Assembly (NCBI RefSeq): GCF_003605475.1
Contig: NZ_RAHX01000001.1
Coordinates: forward strand, 1,922,001-1,986,000
Reading direction: 5' to 3'
Source of the DNA: Aurantiacibacter aquimixticola
Lineage (GTDB): Bacteria; Pseudomonadota; Alphaproteobacteria; Sphingomonadales; Sphingomonadaceae
DNA: 64,000 nt
The notes under the pieces were generated by a model. That model saw nothing but the letters and a program-made list of their open reading frames with translations. It was not told the DNA's origin and did not search any database. This document shows positions 24,512-33,488 of this stretch, in pieces. Within the stretch, counting starts at the first letter, position 1; each line of letters begins with the position of its first letter. A program made the position numbers and the translations under genes.

Positions 24512-25521
24512 GCCCTCACTCCTTCATCGTCCAGTTCCGCTGCGCCCTCGCCCTTGCGCGCTACTTCTTCCTCGGGCGTTTCGGCGATGGCGGCGTTGAG
24601 TTCCGCACCGGCGACCACCCCTAGGCCGACCAGCCAGAAAAAGAAAAGCGCGATCATGAAGCCCGCCAGCGATCCGTAGGTAAGGTCGTAGCTGAACAGG
24701 CTGCGCAGCACGGGTGGCAGCGCCAGCGTCACCGAAATCCACCAGATCGTGACCAGCAGCGCGCCGGGCCATTTGGGATAGCGCTTCTGCCGGTAATCGG
24801 CGGGCGTCAGTGCAAGGAACAGCAGGAAGATCGAGGCGAACAAGCCGATCGCCGGCACGATACGGGACCAGGCGAGGCGGCCAAGTATGTCATTGAATTG
24901 CGGGAAATAGGCCGCGATCACTTCCTGCGCCGCGCCAATCATCACCTGCGCCAGCAGCGATGTCATCAAGAGCAATACTGCGCCAAGGATGATGCCGGTG
25001 GAGAAGATGCGGTATTTCCAGAAAGCCTGGGTCGGCCGCGTGCCGTATGCGCGGCGCAAAATGTCGCGGATCGTTTCGACCAGGCTGCCCACGGTCCAGA
25101 GGCCAAACGCGCCGCCCACCCATAGCAGCACACCGCTGCGCGCTTCGACCACGTTGCGCGCCACCGGCTGGATCACTTCGCCCACCACCGGTGGCAGCGC
25201 GGTGATGATGGCGTTGATCGTGGCCGCGCGCTGCGCCTCCTCGCCGATCGCGGAAAAGATCGCTGCGGCGGTGATGAAGAACGGGAAAATCGCGAGGATC
25301 GACATGTAGGCAAGATTGCCCGCATGGATGAAGCCATCGTTGAAGCAGCCGACGGCCACGCGTTTAAAGATGCGGAAGAATCGCGTGCCTGGCCCGATGC
25401 GCTCCCGAATGCCGGCAAGGTGTTTCGCCCGCGCGTCGCGGCGGCGCGCTTCTGGGGAATAGTCGGGGCGCGGCGCCCCGGCCTCTGGTTCATCCTGATC
25501 GGTCAGTCCCGGCGGCGCCAT
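24508..25521 (-). CDS. YihY/virulence factor BrkB family membrane protein
   Basis: A 337-residue protein with about six transmembrane segments after a 60-residue charged N-terminus. The family signatures include HAGNLAYMSILAIFPFFITAAAIFS and DLTYGSLAGFMIALFFFW. Despite older names it is not a ribonuclease; its function is unknown. It ends in an acidic tail and overlaps fabI by 4 nt. Confidence 0.9.
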   Translation of the reverse strand: MAPPGLTDQDEPEAGAPRPDYSPEARRRDARAKHLAGIRERIGPGTRFFRIFKRVAVGCFNDGFIHAGNLAYMSILAIFPFFITAAAIFSAIGEEAQRAATINAIITALPPVVGEVIQPVARNVVEARSGVLLWVGGAFGLWTVGSLVETIRDILRRAYGTRPTQAFWKYRIFSTGIILGAVLLLMTSLLAQVMIGAAQEVIAAYFPQFNDILGRLAWSRIVPAIGLFASIFLLFLALTPADYRQKRYPKWPGALLVTIWWISVTLALPPVLRSLFSYDLTYGSLAGFMIALFFFWLVGLGVVAGAELNAAIAETPEEEVARKGEGAAELDDEGVRA

Positions 25522-25559
25522 AAGTCGTCTGTTCTAGCAGCGCGGAGGCGCGTGTCGAG

Positions 25560-26552
25560 TTAGCCGCCCATATCGGCGCGCGGATTGCTCTCATCGGTCC
25601 AGTCGCCAAGCCGCTCGGCCAGCTGCGAAACATCGTCCGGAAGCTGGATTTCGAGCGTCACGAGCTGGTCTCCGCGCCCGCCGCCCTTGCGGCTGAACCC
25701 CTTGCCTTTGAGGCGCAGCACCTTGCCCGAGCTGGAGCCCGGCGCGACGGTCAGCATTACGGGCCCGTCCACGGTCGGCACCTTCACCTTGCCGCCTTTC
25801 ACCGCTTCGTCGAGCGTGATCGGCAGGTCGAGCCGGACATCGTCGCCCTCTCGGTAGAAATGGGCATGCGGCTGGATATCGATGGTGACGATGCCGTCGC
25901 CAAAACCGCCCGGACCCTGCTGGCCCTTGCCCTTCAGCCGCATCTGCGTGCCGTCCTCCACGCCTTCTGGCAGGGACAGGTCGATGGTCTTGCCATCGGC
26001 CAGCGTGATGCGCTGCTTTGCGCGCGTGGCCGCGTCGACGAAAGGAACGGCGAGCTTGTAGCGAATGTCCGCGCCCTTGCGCGGCGGCGGAGGCGGCGGT
26101 TGGCGGAACCCGCTCTGCCCACCGTGCGCATCGCCGAAACCCGCGCCACCACGCGGCCCGCCGCCGCGGCCGAACAGGCCTTCGAACAGGTCGCCGATAT
26201 CCATGTCTTCGGTGCCGAAGCCCTGGAAATCGCGCGAGGAAAAGTTGCCCGCGCCATTGCCGGGGTGGCCTGCGCGCCCGCCGCCGAAGCCGCCACCGCG
26301 AAACCCGCCCTGGCCGAACGGCATGGACGGATTGCCGTCTGCATCGATCTCGCCACGATCGAACTGCGCGCGTTTGTCCTTGTCCGACAGCAGGTCGTAG
26401 GCGTTGGTGACCTGGCTGAACCGCTCGGCAGCAGCGGGGTTGTCCTTGTTGCGATCCGGATGCAGCTCCTTCGCAAGCTTGCGATAGGCGGACTTGATAT
26501 CCTTCTCGCTCGCCGACCGGCCGACGCCGAGAGTGGTATAGGGATCGCTCAT
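25560..26552 (-). CDS. DnaJ-like chaperone (J domain plus DnaJ C-terminal domain, CbpA type)
   Basis: A 330-residue Hsp40. The J domain (about 1-70) contains HPDRN. A Gly/Phe-rich linker follows (about 75-150, with GGGFGGG runs). The C-terminal substrate-binding domain lacks the CxxCxGxG zinc fingers, as in CbpA. It stimulates DnaK ATPase. No dnaK lies nearby. Confidence 0.93.
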   Translation of the reverse strand: MSDPYTTLGVGRSASEKDIKSAYRKLAKELHPDRNKDNPAAAERFSQVTNAYDLLSDKDKRAQFDRGEIDADGNPSMPFGQGGFRGGGFGGGRAGHPGNGAGNFSSRDFQGFGTEDMDIGDLFEGLFGRGGGPRGGAGFGDAHGGQSGFRQPPPPPPRKGADIRYKLAVPFVDAATRAKQRITLADGKTIDLSLPEGVEDGTQMRLKGKGQQGPGGFGDGIVTIDIQPHAHFYREGDDVRLDLPITLDEAVKGGKVKVPTVDGPVMLTVAPGSSSGKVLRLKGKGFSRKGGGRGDQLVTLEIQLPDDVSQLAERLGDWTDESNPRADMGG

Positions 26553-26595
26553 GGTGTGTTAGCTAGGTAATGCGCGGAGTTTCGGCAAGACATGC

Positions 26596-26922
26596 TCACC
26601 GGTTTTGCAGCCGAGCCCGTTCGCGCTTTCGCGAGTGATGGCCGATGAAAAAACCAGTGAGCCAGAGGCACGCCGCCACAATGAGGATAATGAGAGATAC
26701 CGCAGCAGCCCAAGTGACGGGATAGGGATCGGGCTCTTCCGTAAGCAGGTCTCCGATCAGCGGAGTAAGGCCTATGATCGCAGCCATGACGGCGTATCTG
26801 ATATAAGGGAATTCGTTCAGAAAAATGGCTTGACGTCCGCGACAAAAAACACGCCGAGCTCCAAAGAGCAGGGACGCGATAATCACGATAAGAAAGGCTA
26901 TGGGCAACCAAACCATTCGCAT
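26596..26922 (-). CDS. Small membrane protein of unknown function
   Basis: About 108 residues starting MRMVWLPIAFLIVII at ATG 26922 (a TTG at 26925 is also possible). Three hydrophobic segments are visible, near residues 3-20, 42-60 and 72-93, ending in a basic tail with HHSRKRERARLQNR. It matches no family I know. The DNA is clearly less GC-rich than its neighbours, and no good ribosome site precedes the start, so it could be an acquired gene or a decaying one. It lies upstream of the DnaJ-like gene on the same strand. Confidence 0.5.
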   Translation of the reverse strand: MRMVWLPIAFLIVIIASLLFGARRVFCRGRQAIFLNEFPYIRYAVMAAIIGLTPLIGDLLTEEPDPYPVTWAAAVSLIILIVAACLWLTGFFIGHHSRKRERARLQNR

Positions 26923-27038
26923 CAACTACGCCGTTTAGCCGTCTTTCGGCAAATTTCTTTCCTATGATTGTTGCAGGGTCTAGGTCCGCCCTCATGATCG
27001 TTCGTTCCACTCCTCACCCGGTTTCCTCCCCAGGACAC

Positions 27039-27056
27039 TGTCACACCTGTCACACC
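27039..27056. promoter_or_regulatory. Tandem 9-bp repeat upstream of pdxH
   Basis: TGTCACACC occurs twice head-to-tail, ending 28 nt before the pdxH start. The exact duplication in a short promoter region suggests a regulator site, but no known operator is recognised. Confidence 0.35.
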
Positions 27057-27084
27057 CCTTCGGCTAGAACGGCGGAAACACTCG

Positions 27085-27690
27085 ATGTCCGATAGCGAGA
27101 ACACGATCCCCACCGGCAACCCCTTCGCCATCTTCGAGGATTGGTTTGCGGAGGCGCAGGAGAGCGAGCCCAACGATCCTAATGCCATGTGCCTCGCCAC
27201 GGCAACGCCCGATGGCAGGCCATCGGCGCGCATGGTGCTGCTGAAGGGTCACGGGCCGGACGGCTTCGTGTTCTACACCAATGCCGAGAGCCGCAAGGGC
27301 GAGGAGATCCGCGCGAACATGCAGGCCGCGCTGCTGTTCCACTGGAAGAGCCTGCGTCGCCAGATCCGCATCGAAGGCCCGCTTGAGGAAGTGAGCGCCG
27401 CGGAGGCGGACGAGTACTTCCATTCGCGCCCGTTCAAGAGCCAGGTCGGCAGCGCGGCGAGCGACCAGTCGCGCCCGCTTGCGGATCGCGACGTCTACTT
27501 GAACCGGGTCGAGCAATTGCAGGCCGCCTATCAGGATGCGGGCGAAGTGCCGCGCCCGCCGTACTGGACGGGCTTCCGTCTTGCGCCCGTCGCCATCGAG
27601 TTCTGGTCCGACAGGCCCAATCGCCTCCACGAACGCCGCCGCTTCCTGCGCGAAGGTGGTGGCTGGACGGGCTCGCTGCTCTACCCGTGA
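27085..27690 (+). CDS. pdxH: Pyridoxamine 5'-phosphate oxidase
   Basis: An FMN-dependent oxidase of 201 residues that forms pyridoxal phosphate. The N-terminal NAMCLATATPDGRPSARMVL, the FMN-contact GFVFYTNAESRKG and the C-terminal RPNRLHERRRF are diagnostic. Its stop overlaps the GTG start of the next gene. Confidence 0.96.
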   Translation: MSDSENTIPTGNPFAIFEDWFAEAQESEPNDPNAMCLATATPDGRPSARMVLLKGHGPDGFVFYTNAESRKGEEIRANMQAALLFHWKSLRRQIRIEGPLEEVSAAEADEYFHSRPFKSQVGSAASDQSRPLADRDVYLNRVEQLQAAYQDAGEVPRPPYWTGFRLAPVAIEFWSDRPNRLHERRRFLREGGGWTGSLLYP

Positions 27691-28622
27691 CCGATACGCG
27701 CGCCTCCCTGACGCGCAGCGCGGCGCTGGCCTCGATCGCGGTGGCGCTGTTTCTCGGCGTGCTGAAGGTTTGGGCGGTGTGGAAGACCGGCTCGACCGCC
27801 ATGCTCGGCAGCCTGGCGGACACAGCGCTGGACTTCGTGGCGAGTGTCGCGACGCTGATCGCCGTGTGGGTGGCGGCGCATCCGGCGGATGCCAATCACC
27901 GCTTCGGCCACGGCAAGGCGGAGGCGCTGGCGGCCGTCTTCCAGATCATCCTGATCGTGATGTCCGCCGGGGCCATCGCCTTTCGCGCGGTGGTGCGTTT
28001 GATCGAGGGCGGAGAGACGCAGGCTGCCGAGGCCGGCATCGGCGTTTCGCTTATTGCAATCATTGCAACGCTGGCGCTGGTGGCATGGCAACGCCATGTC
28101 GTGCGCCGCACCGGCTCTGTCGCCATCGCCACGGACAGCGTGCATTACCAGTCCGACCTTTTGCTCAACCTTGCAGTCATCGCCGCGCTTGTACTTGATC
28201 AACTAGCAGGCGTATCCGCCGCCGATCCGCTCTTCGGCCTCGGCATCGCGGCGTGGCTGTTCTGGGGAGCGTGGCGCGCCTCGTCGGAAGCAATCGATCA
28301 CCTGATGGATCACGAATGGCCGGAAGATCAGCGCCGCGCCTTCGTGGAACGCGCCGCGCGCCATCCCGAGCTCGCCAAGATGCACGATCTGCGCACCCGC
28401 ACCAGCGGCACGCGTCACTTCGCGCAGTTCCACGTGAACCTCCCCGCCGACATGACCGTCGGCGAAGCGCATGATGTGATCGAGCGAGTGGAGGAAGACC
28501 TGATGGACGCTTTCCCGGACACCGAAATCCTCATCCACATCGACCCCGAAGGCCATGTCGATGAACCGGGCAACACGCTTGTCGAGGCCGACGAATTCAA
28601 GAAGCTGAAGGACGACGCATGA
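27687..28622 (+). CDS. Cation diffusion facilitator family transporter
   Basis: A 311-residue CDF exporter, FieF-like. Six membrane segments cover about 1-200. Metal-site residues are in SLADTALDFVASV and the paired DSVHYQSDLLLN. The C-terminal cytoplasmic domain contains HFAQFHVNLP and ILIHIDPEG. The ion (Zn or Fe) cannot be read. The start is GTG 27687, overlapping the pdxH stop; the stop overlaps the PhzF start (ATGA). Confidence 0.94.
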   Translation: MTDTRASLTRSAALASIAVALFLGVLKVWAVWKTGSTAMLGSLADTALDFVASVATLIAVWVAAHPADANHRFGHGKAEALAAVFQIILIVMSAGAIAFRAVVRLIEGGETQAAEAGIGVSLIAIIATLALVAWQRHVVRRTGSVAIATDSVHYQSDLLLNLAVIAALVLDQLAGVSAADPLFGLGIAAWLFWGAWRASSEAIDHLMDHEWPEDQRRAFVERAARHPELAKMHDLRTRTSGTRHFAQFHVNLPADMTVGEAHDVIERVEEDLMDAFPDTEILIHIDPEGHVDEPGNTLVEADEFKKLKDDA

Positions 28623-29449
28623 GCGATATGCAGGCGATACCCTACTGGCACGTCGATGCCTTTGCCGAAGCGCCATACACCGGCAACCAGGCGGCAGTCG
28701 TGGTTGTCGATCGCTGGCCGTCCGACGATATCATGCGCGCCGTGGCGGCGGAGAACATGTTCGCCGAGACCGCCTTCCTCATCGAAACGCCCGGCGGCGA
28801 TATCGATTACAAGCTTCGCTGGTTCACGCCGACACTCGAAGTTGCGCTGTGCGGGCATGCGACGCTCGCCTCGGGCCACGCGATCCTGTCCGGCGACGAA
28901 CGGCGCGAGCGGGTCACATTCTCCACCCGGCAGGCGGGCACCCTCGAGGTGCGGCGTGCGGGCGATCTGTACGAGCTGGCGCTGCCGGCGATCCCGACCA
29001 CGCGTGAGCCGTTCGACGAAGCGGTGGCGCTGCTGGGTGCGGAGCCGCTGGAAGTGTGGCGCAATCCGGGCCGTTACAACATCTTCCTGTACGAAGACGC
29101 GGCCGCGATCCGCGCGCTCGACCCCGATCTGCGCGGCCTTGCGAAGCTCGGCGATCACCAGTTCATCTGCACCGCGCCGGGGGACCCCGGCTCTGGGGCC
29201 GGGGCAGGAACCGATGTCATCACCCGCAATTTCGTGCCCGGCGGCGGGGTGGACGAAGACAGCTTCACTGGCTCCGCCCACGCCGTCCTCACGCCGTTCT
29301 GGTGCGAGCGACTGGGGCGAAACAGCTTCACCGCCTTTCAGGCCAGTGAGCGCGGCGGACACGCGACATGCCGGCTCGACGGGGACCGCGCGATCCTCGG
29401 CGGGGGCTGTGTAACGATTGCCGAAGGGCGGTTCTATCTGACGGGGTAG
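28619..29449 (+). CDS. PhzF family phenazine biosynthesis-like protein (isomerase/epimerase fold)
   Basis: A 276-residue protein with the PhzF pattern: YTGNQAAVVV near the N-terminus, ENMFAETAFL, KLRWFTPTLEVALCGHATLASGH and DSFTGSAHAVLTPFW. No phenazine genes are present, so it is probably a metabolic isomerase of unknown substrate. Its 3' end overlaps the convergent serine hydrolase gene by 16 nt. Confidence 0.9.
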   Translation: MSDMQAIPYWHVDAFAEAPYTGNQAAVVVVDRWPSDDIMRAVAAENMFAETAFLIETPGGDIDYKLRWFTPTLEVALCGHATLASGHAILSGDERRERVTFSTRQAGTLEVRRAGDLYELALPAIPTTREPFDEAVALLGAEPLEVWRNPGRYNIFLYEDAAAIRALDPDLRGLAKLGDHQFICTAPGDPGSGAGAGTDVITRNFVPGGGVDEDSFTGSAHAVLTPFWCERLGRNSFTAFQASERGGHATCRLDGDRAILGGGCVTIAEGRFYLTG

Positions 29450-30573
29450 AGCGCGAAGATTTCTGCAAGCTCGTCCCTCAACGCATCGCGCTCGGGCTCG
29501 CTCGTCTTGCCGATGCGGACGACGGTGAGGCGCTGCTCCGGCGACACGATGACATATTGGCCGAGATGGCCCACAAGGGCGAAAGCGCTGTCCGGACCTT
29601 GTTCAGGGAAAAGCACTTCGCGCTCCACTCCCGAATCGCGGTTGAGCCAGATCTGCCCGCCGAAATCGGGCGATGCCGGGCTGCTCTGCCGCATGAAATC
29701 GACCCAGCCGCGCGGCACGACCTGTGCCCCGGCGACGGAGCCACCATTGCGCAGGAACTCGCCGAACCGGCCCCAGTCGCGCGCCGTCGCCCAGATGCTG
29801 CTGCCGCCCATCAGTGTGCCGGCCGCGTCATACTCGCCGATCAGCGAGGACACGCCGATCGGCTCCGCGATCCGGGAATGGAGATAGCGCGCCATCGCCT
29901 GCTGCCGCTCTTGCGGAGCGGCGTCGGGAGCGATCGTGTCGGTCGCGATATCGGCCAGAATGACGCTTGTCGGAGTCGAATAATCGAAGGTCGATCCAGG
30001 ATCGTGCTCGAGCGGCTGCACCTGTGCCCAGGCGGCCATGTCGTCTCGCCCGTCGAGATACATCATCCGCACTTCCGCGCTTTCGAACACGGGGTCGGCT
30101 TGCTCTTCATGCCTCAGGCCGGAGCGCATCTGGAGCAGGTACCGAAGCGTGATTTCGCCGTGAGGATCGCCGCTGCGCTGCCATGAGGGAATGGGAGCGG
30201 TCGCATCGAGCGCCAGGCGCCCGTCCGCCACCAGCGTGCCGACCAGCACGGCGGTAACCGCTTTGGATAGAGACCACCCGATGAAGCGCGTGTCGGCGGT
30301 GAAGCTCTCGGCATATCGCTCTGCCACGATCTCGCCTTCGTGCATCACCACCAGCGCTCGCGTCTGCCCGATGCCATCTGCTGCAAAGAGGTCGTCAACC
30401 GCGCGAGCAAGCGCTTCGCGTGACACGCCGGGCTCCGGGGCGACCGCCTCCAGCGCTTCGGCAGACAATGGCGGTTCGGGCGGCGGTCCGTCCTGCGCGC
30501 AAGCAGCAAGGCCCAGCGCAAAGGCCACTGGCGAGGCGAGAAGGAGGCGGCTAGGGAGCGGTCGGCGCGGCAT
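29434..30573 (-). CDS. Serine hydrolase (class C beta-lactamase fold), lipoprotein
   Basis: A 379-residue protein starting at ATG 30573. A lipoprotein signal ends in LGLAACAQ, so it is likely membrane-anchored. The nucleophile motif SLSK is present in WSLSKAVTAVL. The class C tyrosine site reads YST rather than YAN. These proteins are usually esterases or peptidases rather than true beta-lactamases. The start is 32 nt from the divergent small gene. Confidence 0.85.
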   Translation of the reverse strand: MPRRPLPSRLLLASPVAFALGLAACAQDGPPPEPPLSAEALEAVAPEPGVSREALARAVDDLFAADGIGQTRALVVMHEGEIVAERYAESFTADTRFIGWSLSKAVTAVLVGTLVADGRLALDATAPIPSWQRSGDPHGEITLRYLLQMRSGLRHEEQADPVFESAEVRMMYLDGRDDMAAWAQVQPLEHDPGSTFDYSTPTSVILADIATDTIAPDAAPQERQQAMARYLHSRIAEPIGVSSLIGEYDAAGTLMGGSSIWATARDWGRFGEFLRNGGSVAGAQVVPRGWVDFMRQSSPASPDFGGQIWLNRDSGVEREVLFPEQGPDSAFALVGHLGQYVIVSPEQRLTVVRIGKTSEPERDALRDELAEIFALYPVR

Positions 30574-30605
30574 GGACCCGCATTCTTTTGAGCAGGCGCA
30601 GGCGA

Positions 30606-30953
30606 ATGGCAACCGCAAAACGGGCGAAGACGGGCTTCCTCACGATCATGCTGCGCGTGGCCGCCGTGCTCGCCGTCATCGTGACGATCACGAGCGTGTT
30701 TTTCGGCCAAAATATCTCCGGGTTCGCTCAGGCGGGGACGGGATATGCGGCGAAGACCGCCTGCGGTTGCCGCCACCTTGCCGGGCGTGAGCTGGAAAGC
30801 TGCAAGGACGATCTGCTCGACAATATGTGGGCGATCTGGCTGAGCGAGGATGAGAGCGAGCGCAGTGTCACGGCCAGCGTTCCGCTCATCGCCAGCAACA
30901 CCGCGACGTATCGCGACGGCCCTGGCTGCGTTTCGGAGCGGTGGGGCGGGTAA
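30606..30953 (+). CDS. Membrane-anchored hypothetical protein with conserved cysteines
   Basis: About 115 residues from ATG 30606. One hydrophobic segment (FLTIMLRVAAVLAVIVTITSVFFG) is followed by an outside domain with CGCRHLAGRELESCKDD and a C-terminal GPGCVSERW. Four cysteines suggest disulfides or metal binding. No named family is recognised. It ends 14 nt from the convergent mnmA gene. Confidence 0.65.
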   Translation: MATAKRAKTGFLTIMLRVAAVLAVIVTITSVFFGQNISGFAQAGTGYAAKTACGCRHLAGRELESCKDDLLDNMWAIWLSEDESERSVTASVPLIASNTATYRDGPGCVSERWGG

Positions 30954-30967
30954 TCGAGTCGCTCTCG

Positions 30968-32125
30968 TCAGGCAGGCTCGGTCGAATCGATCCAGCCGCC
31001 GCCGATGACGCGCTCTCCCGAGTAGAACACCGCAGCTTGCCCCGGCGCGACTCCGAATTCGGGCGTCGCAAAACGCAGCGTCACCGCCGCGCCATCGCCG
31101 GGCAAACCATCGACCGTGACCGGCACCGGCTTTGCCAGTGAGCGGACCTTAGCGGTTATTTGTCCGTCCGGCATAGAGCCGATACGGTTCGTATCGATGA
31201 TCCGCGCCGCGCCCACTGCGAGCAGGCGCTTCGGCCCCACCAGCACGTCTGCCGCTTCGGGATCGAGGCCGACCACGTAGAGCGGTTCGGGCTGTCCCCC
31301 GATGTCGAGGCCGCGGCGCTGGCCGACAGTATAGTGGATGATGCCTGGGTGGCGGCCCAGCTCCTTGCCCGTTTCGGCATGCATGATCCGCCCGGCGCGC
31401 CCGCCTTCGGGCCGCATCGCCTTCACGATCTTGGCGTAGTCGCCATCCGGCACGAAGCATATGTCCTGACTGTCGGGCTTGTTGGCGACGGTAAGTCCGC
31501 AGCTTTCGGCCATGACCCGCACCTCGCTCTTCGGCAATCCGCCGAGCGGGAAGCGCAGATATTCGAGCTGGTCCTCCGTGGTGGCGTAGAGGAAATAGGA
31601 CTGGTCGCGTGAGGGATCTGCCGCGCGGTGCATCTGGACACCCGTGTCGGTTTCCACGCGCTTCACATAGTGGCCGGTCGCCAGACAGTCTGCGCCAAGT
31701 TCGCGCGCCATGCGAAACAGGTCCGTGAATTTCGGGCCCATATTGCAACGGATGCAGGGGATCGGCGTGCGGCCTGCCAGATATTCGTCGGCAAAGGTTT
31801 CGACCACCTCTTCGCGAAAGGCGCTTTCATGATCGAACACGAAATGCGCGATGCCAAGCCGGTCCGCCACATTGCGTGCATCGCGAATATCGTCGCCCGC
31901 ACAGCACGCGCCCTTGCGGCCGGTGGCGGCGCCGTAATCATAAAGCTGCAGCGTGATTCCGATGACTTCCGCACCGGAGCGCGCAGCAAGCGCCGCGACG
32001 ACCGAAGAATCGACGCCGCCCGACATCGCAACCACGATCCGGCACTCGGCAGCCGGGCGGGGCAAGTCGAACAGCACTTCGGCATCGATCGCCGGGTCGC
32101 GCGGGAGAGTCGCCATATCGGACAT
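30968..32125 (-). CDS. mnmA: tRNA-specific 2-thiouridylase MnmA
   Basis: It thiolates U34 of tRNA-Lys/Glu/Gln. The start ATG 32125 gives 385 residues; a longer frame to 32398 adds an unlikely Arg-rich leader. The PP-loop SGGVDSS is near residue 33. The catalytic cysteines are in [11 protein letters not shown] and [17 protein letters not shown] is also conserved. Confidence 0.95.
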   Translation of the reverse strand: MSDMATLPRDPAIDAEVLFDLPRPAAECRIVVAMSGGVDSSVVAALAARSGAEVIGITLQLYDYGAATGRKGACCAGDDIRDARNVADRLGIAHFVFDHESAFREEVVETFADEYLAGRTPIPCIRCNMGPKFTDLFRMARELGADCLATGHYVKRVETDTGVQMHRAADPSRDQSYFLYATTEDQLEYLRFPLGGLPKSEVRVMAESCGLTVANKPDSQDICFVPDGDYAKIVKAMRPEGGRAGRIMHAETGKELGRHPGIIHYTVGQRRGLDIGGQPEPLYVVGLDPEAADVLVGPKRLLAVGAARIIDTNRIGSMPDGQITAKVRSLAKPVPVTVDGLPGDGAAVTLRFATPEFGVAPGQAAVFYSGERVIGGGWIDSTEPA

Positions 32126-32217
32126 GGCAGCGCGCCTACACGCATCGCGGCGCACCGAAAACCCTGAAGGCGAGATGCGTTCGTCGCGCTTTACCGATAA
32201 TTGACGCTTGCCCGCTA

Positions 32218-32580
32218 ATGCCGCTTCCCATGTTCGAAGGTAAACCGATCCGGCCACAGGGCAGCGGGCGCGATCTCGCCACCGATAGTGTCGATGGTGA
32301 GCTGTGCGCGGTGGATTGGTCGCAACTGAAAGCGAAGCTCGCAGCAGCGCGCGATCTGCGTGCCGAATTCGACCCAAGCGACGAGAATGGGATGGCAAGC
32401 TTCGATCCCGACAGCGCGCAGCAAATCGCGCTTCAGCATGATCGCGATCCCAGCGAAGGCGCGCTTAACGAAGGGAAACGCGGCATTAACCCTGATGCTT
32501 TAGCCGATGGCAAAGGCCCGCGCCGCAATAATGGTCAGCGCGCTGATAGCGGCGATTGGGCCAATCGAGGAAACGCATGA
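32218..32580 (+). CDS. Hypothetical protein upstream of sciP
   Basis: Up to 120 residues, or 116 from the ATG at 32230 ([10 protein letters not shown]). It is hydrophilic, with no membrane segment, and has a Asp/Gly/Asn-rich disordered C-terminus. The stop overlaps the sciP start in ATGA, which supports it being translated. No known domain is visible. Confidence 0.6.
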   Translation: MPLPMFEGKPIRPQGSGRDLATDSVDGELCAVDWSQLKAKLAAARDLRAEFDPSDENGMASFDPDSAQQIALQHDRDPSEGALNEGKRGINPDALADGKGPRRNNGQRADSGDWANRGNA

Positions 32581-32876
32581 TCGAGAACCAGAAAATCCGG
32601 CCGGCGCAGGTGATCGGCCCTCTGGGCGAGCCGCTGACGGTCGACGATCTTCCGTCGCCGAAGACGAAGCGCTGGGTCGTACGCCGCAAGGCCGAGGTCG
32701 TGGCTGCGGTCAATGGCGGCCTGCTGACGATCGACGAAGTGCTCGAACGCTATGGCCTCACGCTGGAAGAATTCGCCGGTTGGCAACGCGCCGTCGATCG
32801 GTCCGGCATGCAAGGCCTGCGGGTCACGCGCATCCAGCATTACCGCGATCTCTACGAACGCCAGCTCAAATACTGA
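32577..32876 (+). CDS. sciP: CtrA inhibitor SciP (DUF1153)
   Basis: A 99-residue helix-turn-helix protein. The sequence VIGPLGEPLTVDDLPSP followed by KRWVVRRKAEVVAAVNGG and TIDEVLERYGLTLEEFAGW is characteristic of SciP. In Caulobacter it binds CtrA and blocks CtrA-dependent transcription in G1. ATG 32577 overlaps the stop of the upstream gene. A terminator follows 25 nt after its stop. Confidence 0.93.
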   Translation: MIENQKIRPAQVIGPLGEPLTVDDLPSPKTKRWVVRRKAEVVAAVNGGLLTIDEVLERYGLTLEEFAGWQRAVDRSGMQGLRVTRIQHYRDLYERQLKY

Positions 32877-32900
32877 TCACCCACATATCATCCGACAAAA

Positions 32901-32932
32901 GACGGCCTCCCGGAACAACGGGCGGCCGTTTT
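32901..32932 (+). terminator. Rho-independent terminator after sciP
   Basis: ACGGCC (32902-32907) pairs with GGCCGT (32924-32929), and inner CCCG with CGGG, around a short loop. TTTT follows directly. Confidence 0.85.
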
Positions 32933-32998
32933 GCATTTTGCTGTTAACAGGCGCATCATCGGCCCCAGCCGGGGTTCGGCGTCGAGAGGAGACAGGGA

Positions 32999-33262
32999 AT
33001 GGATATCGGTTGGATCGCGACGATAATCATTGGGGGAATCGCCGGATGGCTTGCCAGCATGGTGATGAACCGGAACGCCTCAATGGGAATCTTCTGGAAC
33101 ATTGTGGTTGGGGTCATAGGTGGAGTGATTGGAGGCTTCCTTGGCGCACAGACAGGGCTTATCGGCGAAGGAGGCTGGCTGACTTATCTGATCTGGGCGA
33201 CCATCGGCGCTGTAGTACTGCTGGCCATCGTCAATCTCGTTCAGCGCGGGCGCGTCCGCTAA
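32999..33262 (+). CDS. GlsB/YeaQ/YmgE family stress response membrane protein
   Basis: An 87-residue protein with three hydrophobic, glycine-rich segments (IATIIIGGIAGWLASMV; FWNIVVGVIGGVIGGFLG; LIWATIGAVVLLAIVN). This layout is typical of the transglycosylase-associated/GlsB family, linked to envelope stress. AGGAGA lies upstream of the ATG. It stands alone, flanked by terminators. Confidence 0.9.
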   Translation: MDIGWIATIIIGGIAGWLASMVMNRNASMGIFWNIVVGVIGGVIGGFLGAQTGLIGEGGWLTYLIWATIGAVVLLAIVNLVQRGRVR

Positions 33263-33288
33263 ACAGACGCAATTTGGGAAAATAGAAG

Positions 33289-33326
33289 CGGCGCGCGTGG
33301 GTTTTGCCCTCGCGCGCCGTTTGCTT
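33289..33326 (+). terminator. Terminator after the GlsB-type gene
   Basis: A perfect 9-bp GC-rich stem (33289-33297 with 33311-33319) is followed by TTTGCTT. The T-tail is short, so strength is uncertain. Confidence 0.65.
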
Positions 33327-33488
33327 GCCCGTGCCCGCTCGTCGGGCGAGATTGCGCCTTCACAGAAGGTTGCATTGCACAACCGGCCAATCGCCCGCTA
33401 AAGCGAATGCGTCGCGCTGCGCGTGGGCTTGTGCTAAGGCACGACCCGCGACGTCACGCATACGGGCTTGGACAAAGGCGATGCGCCG

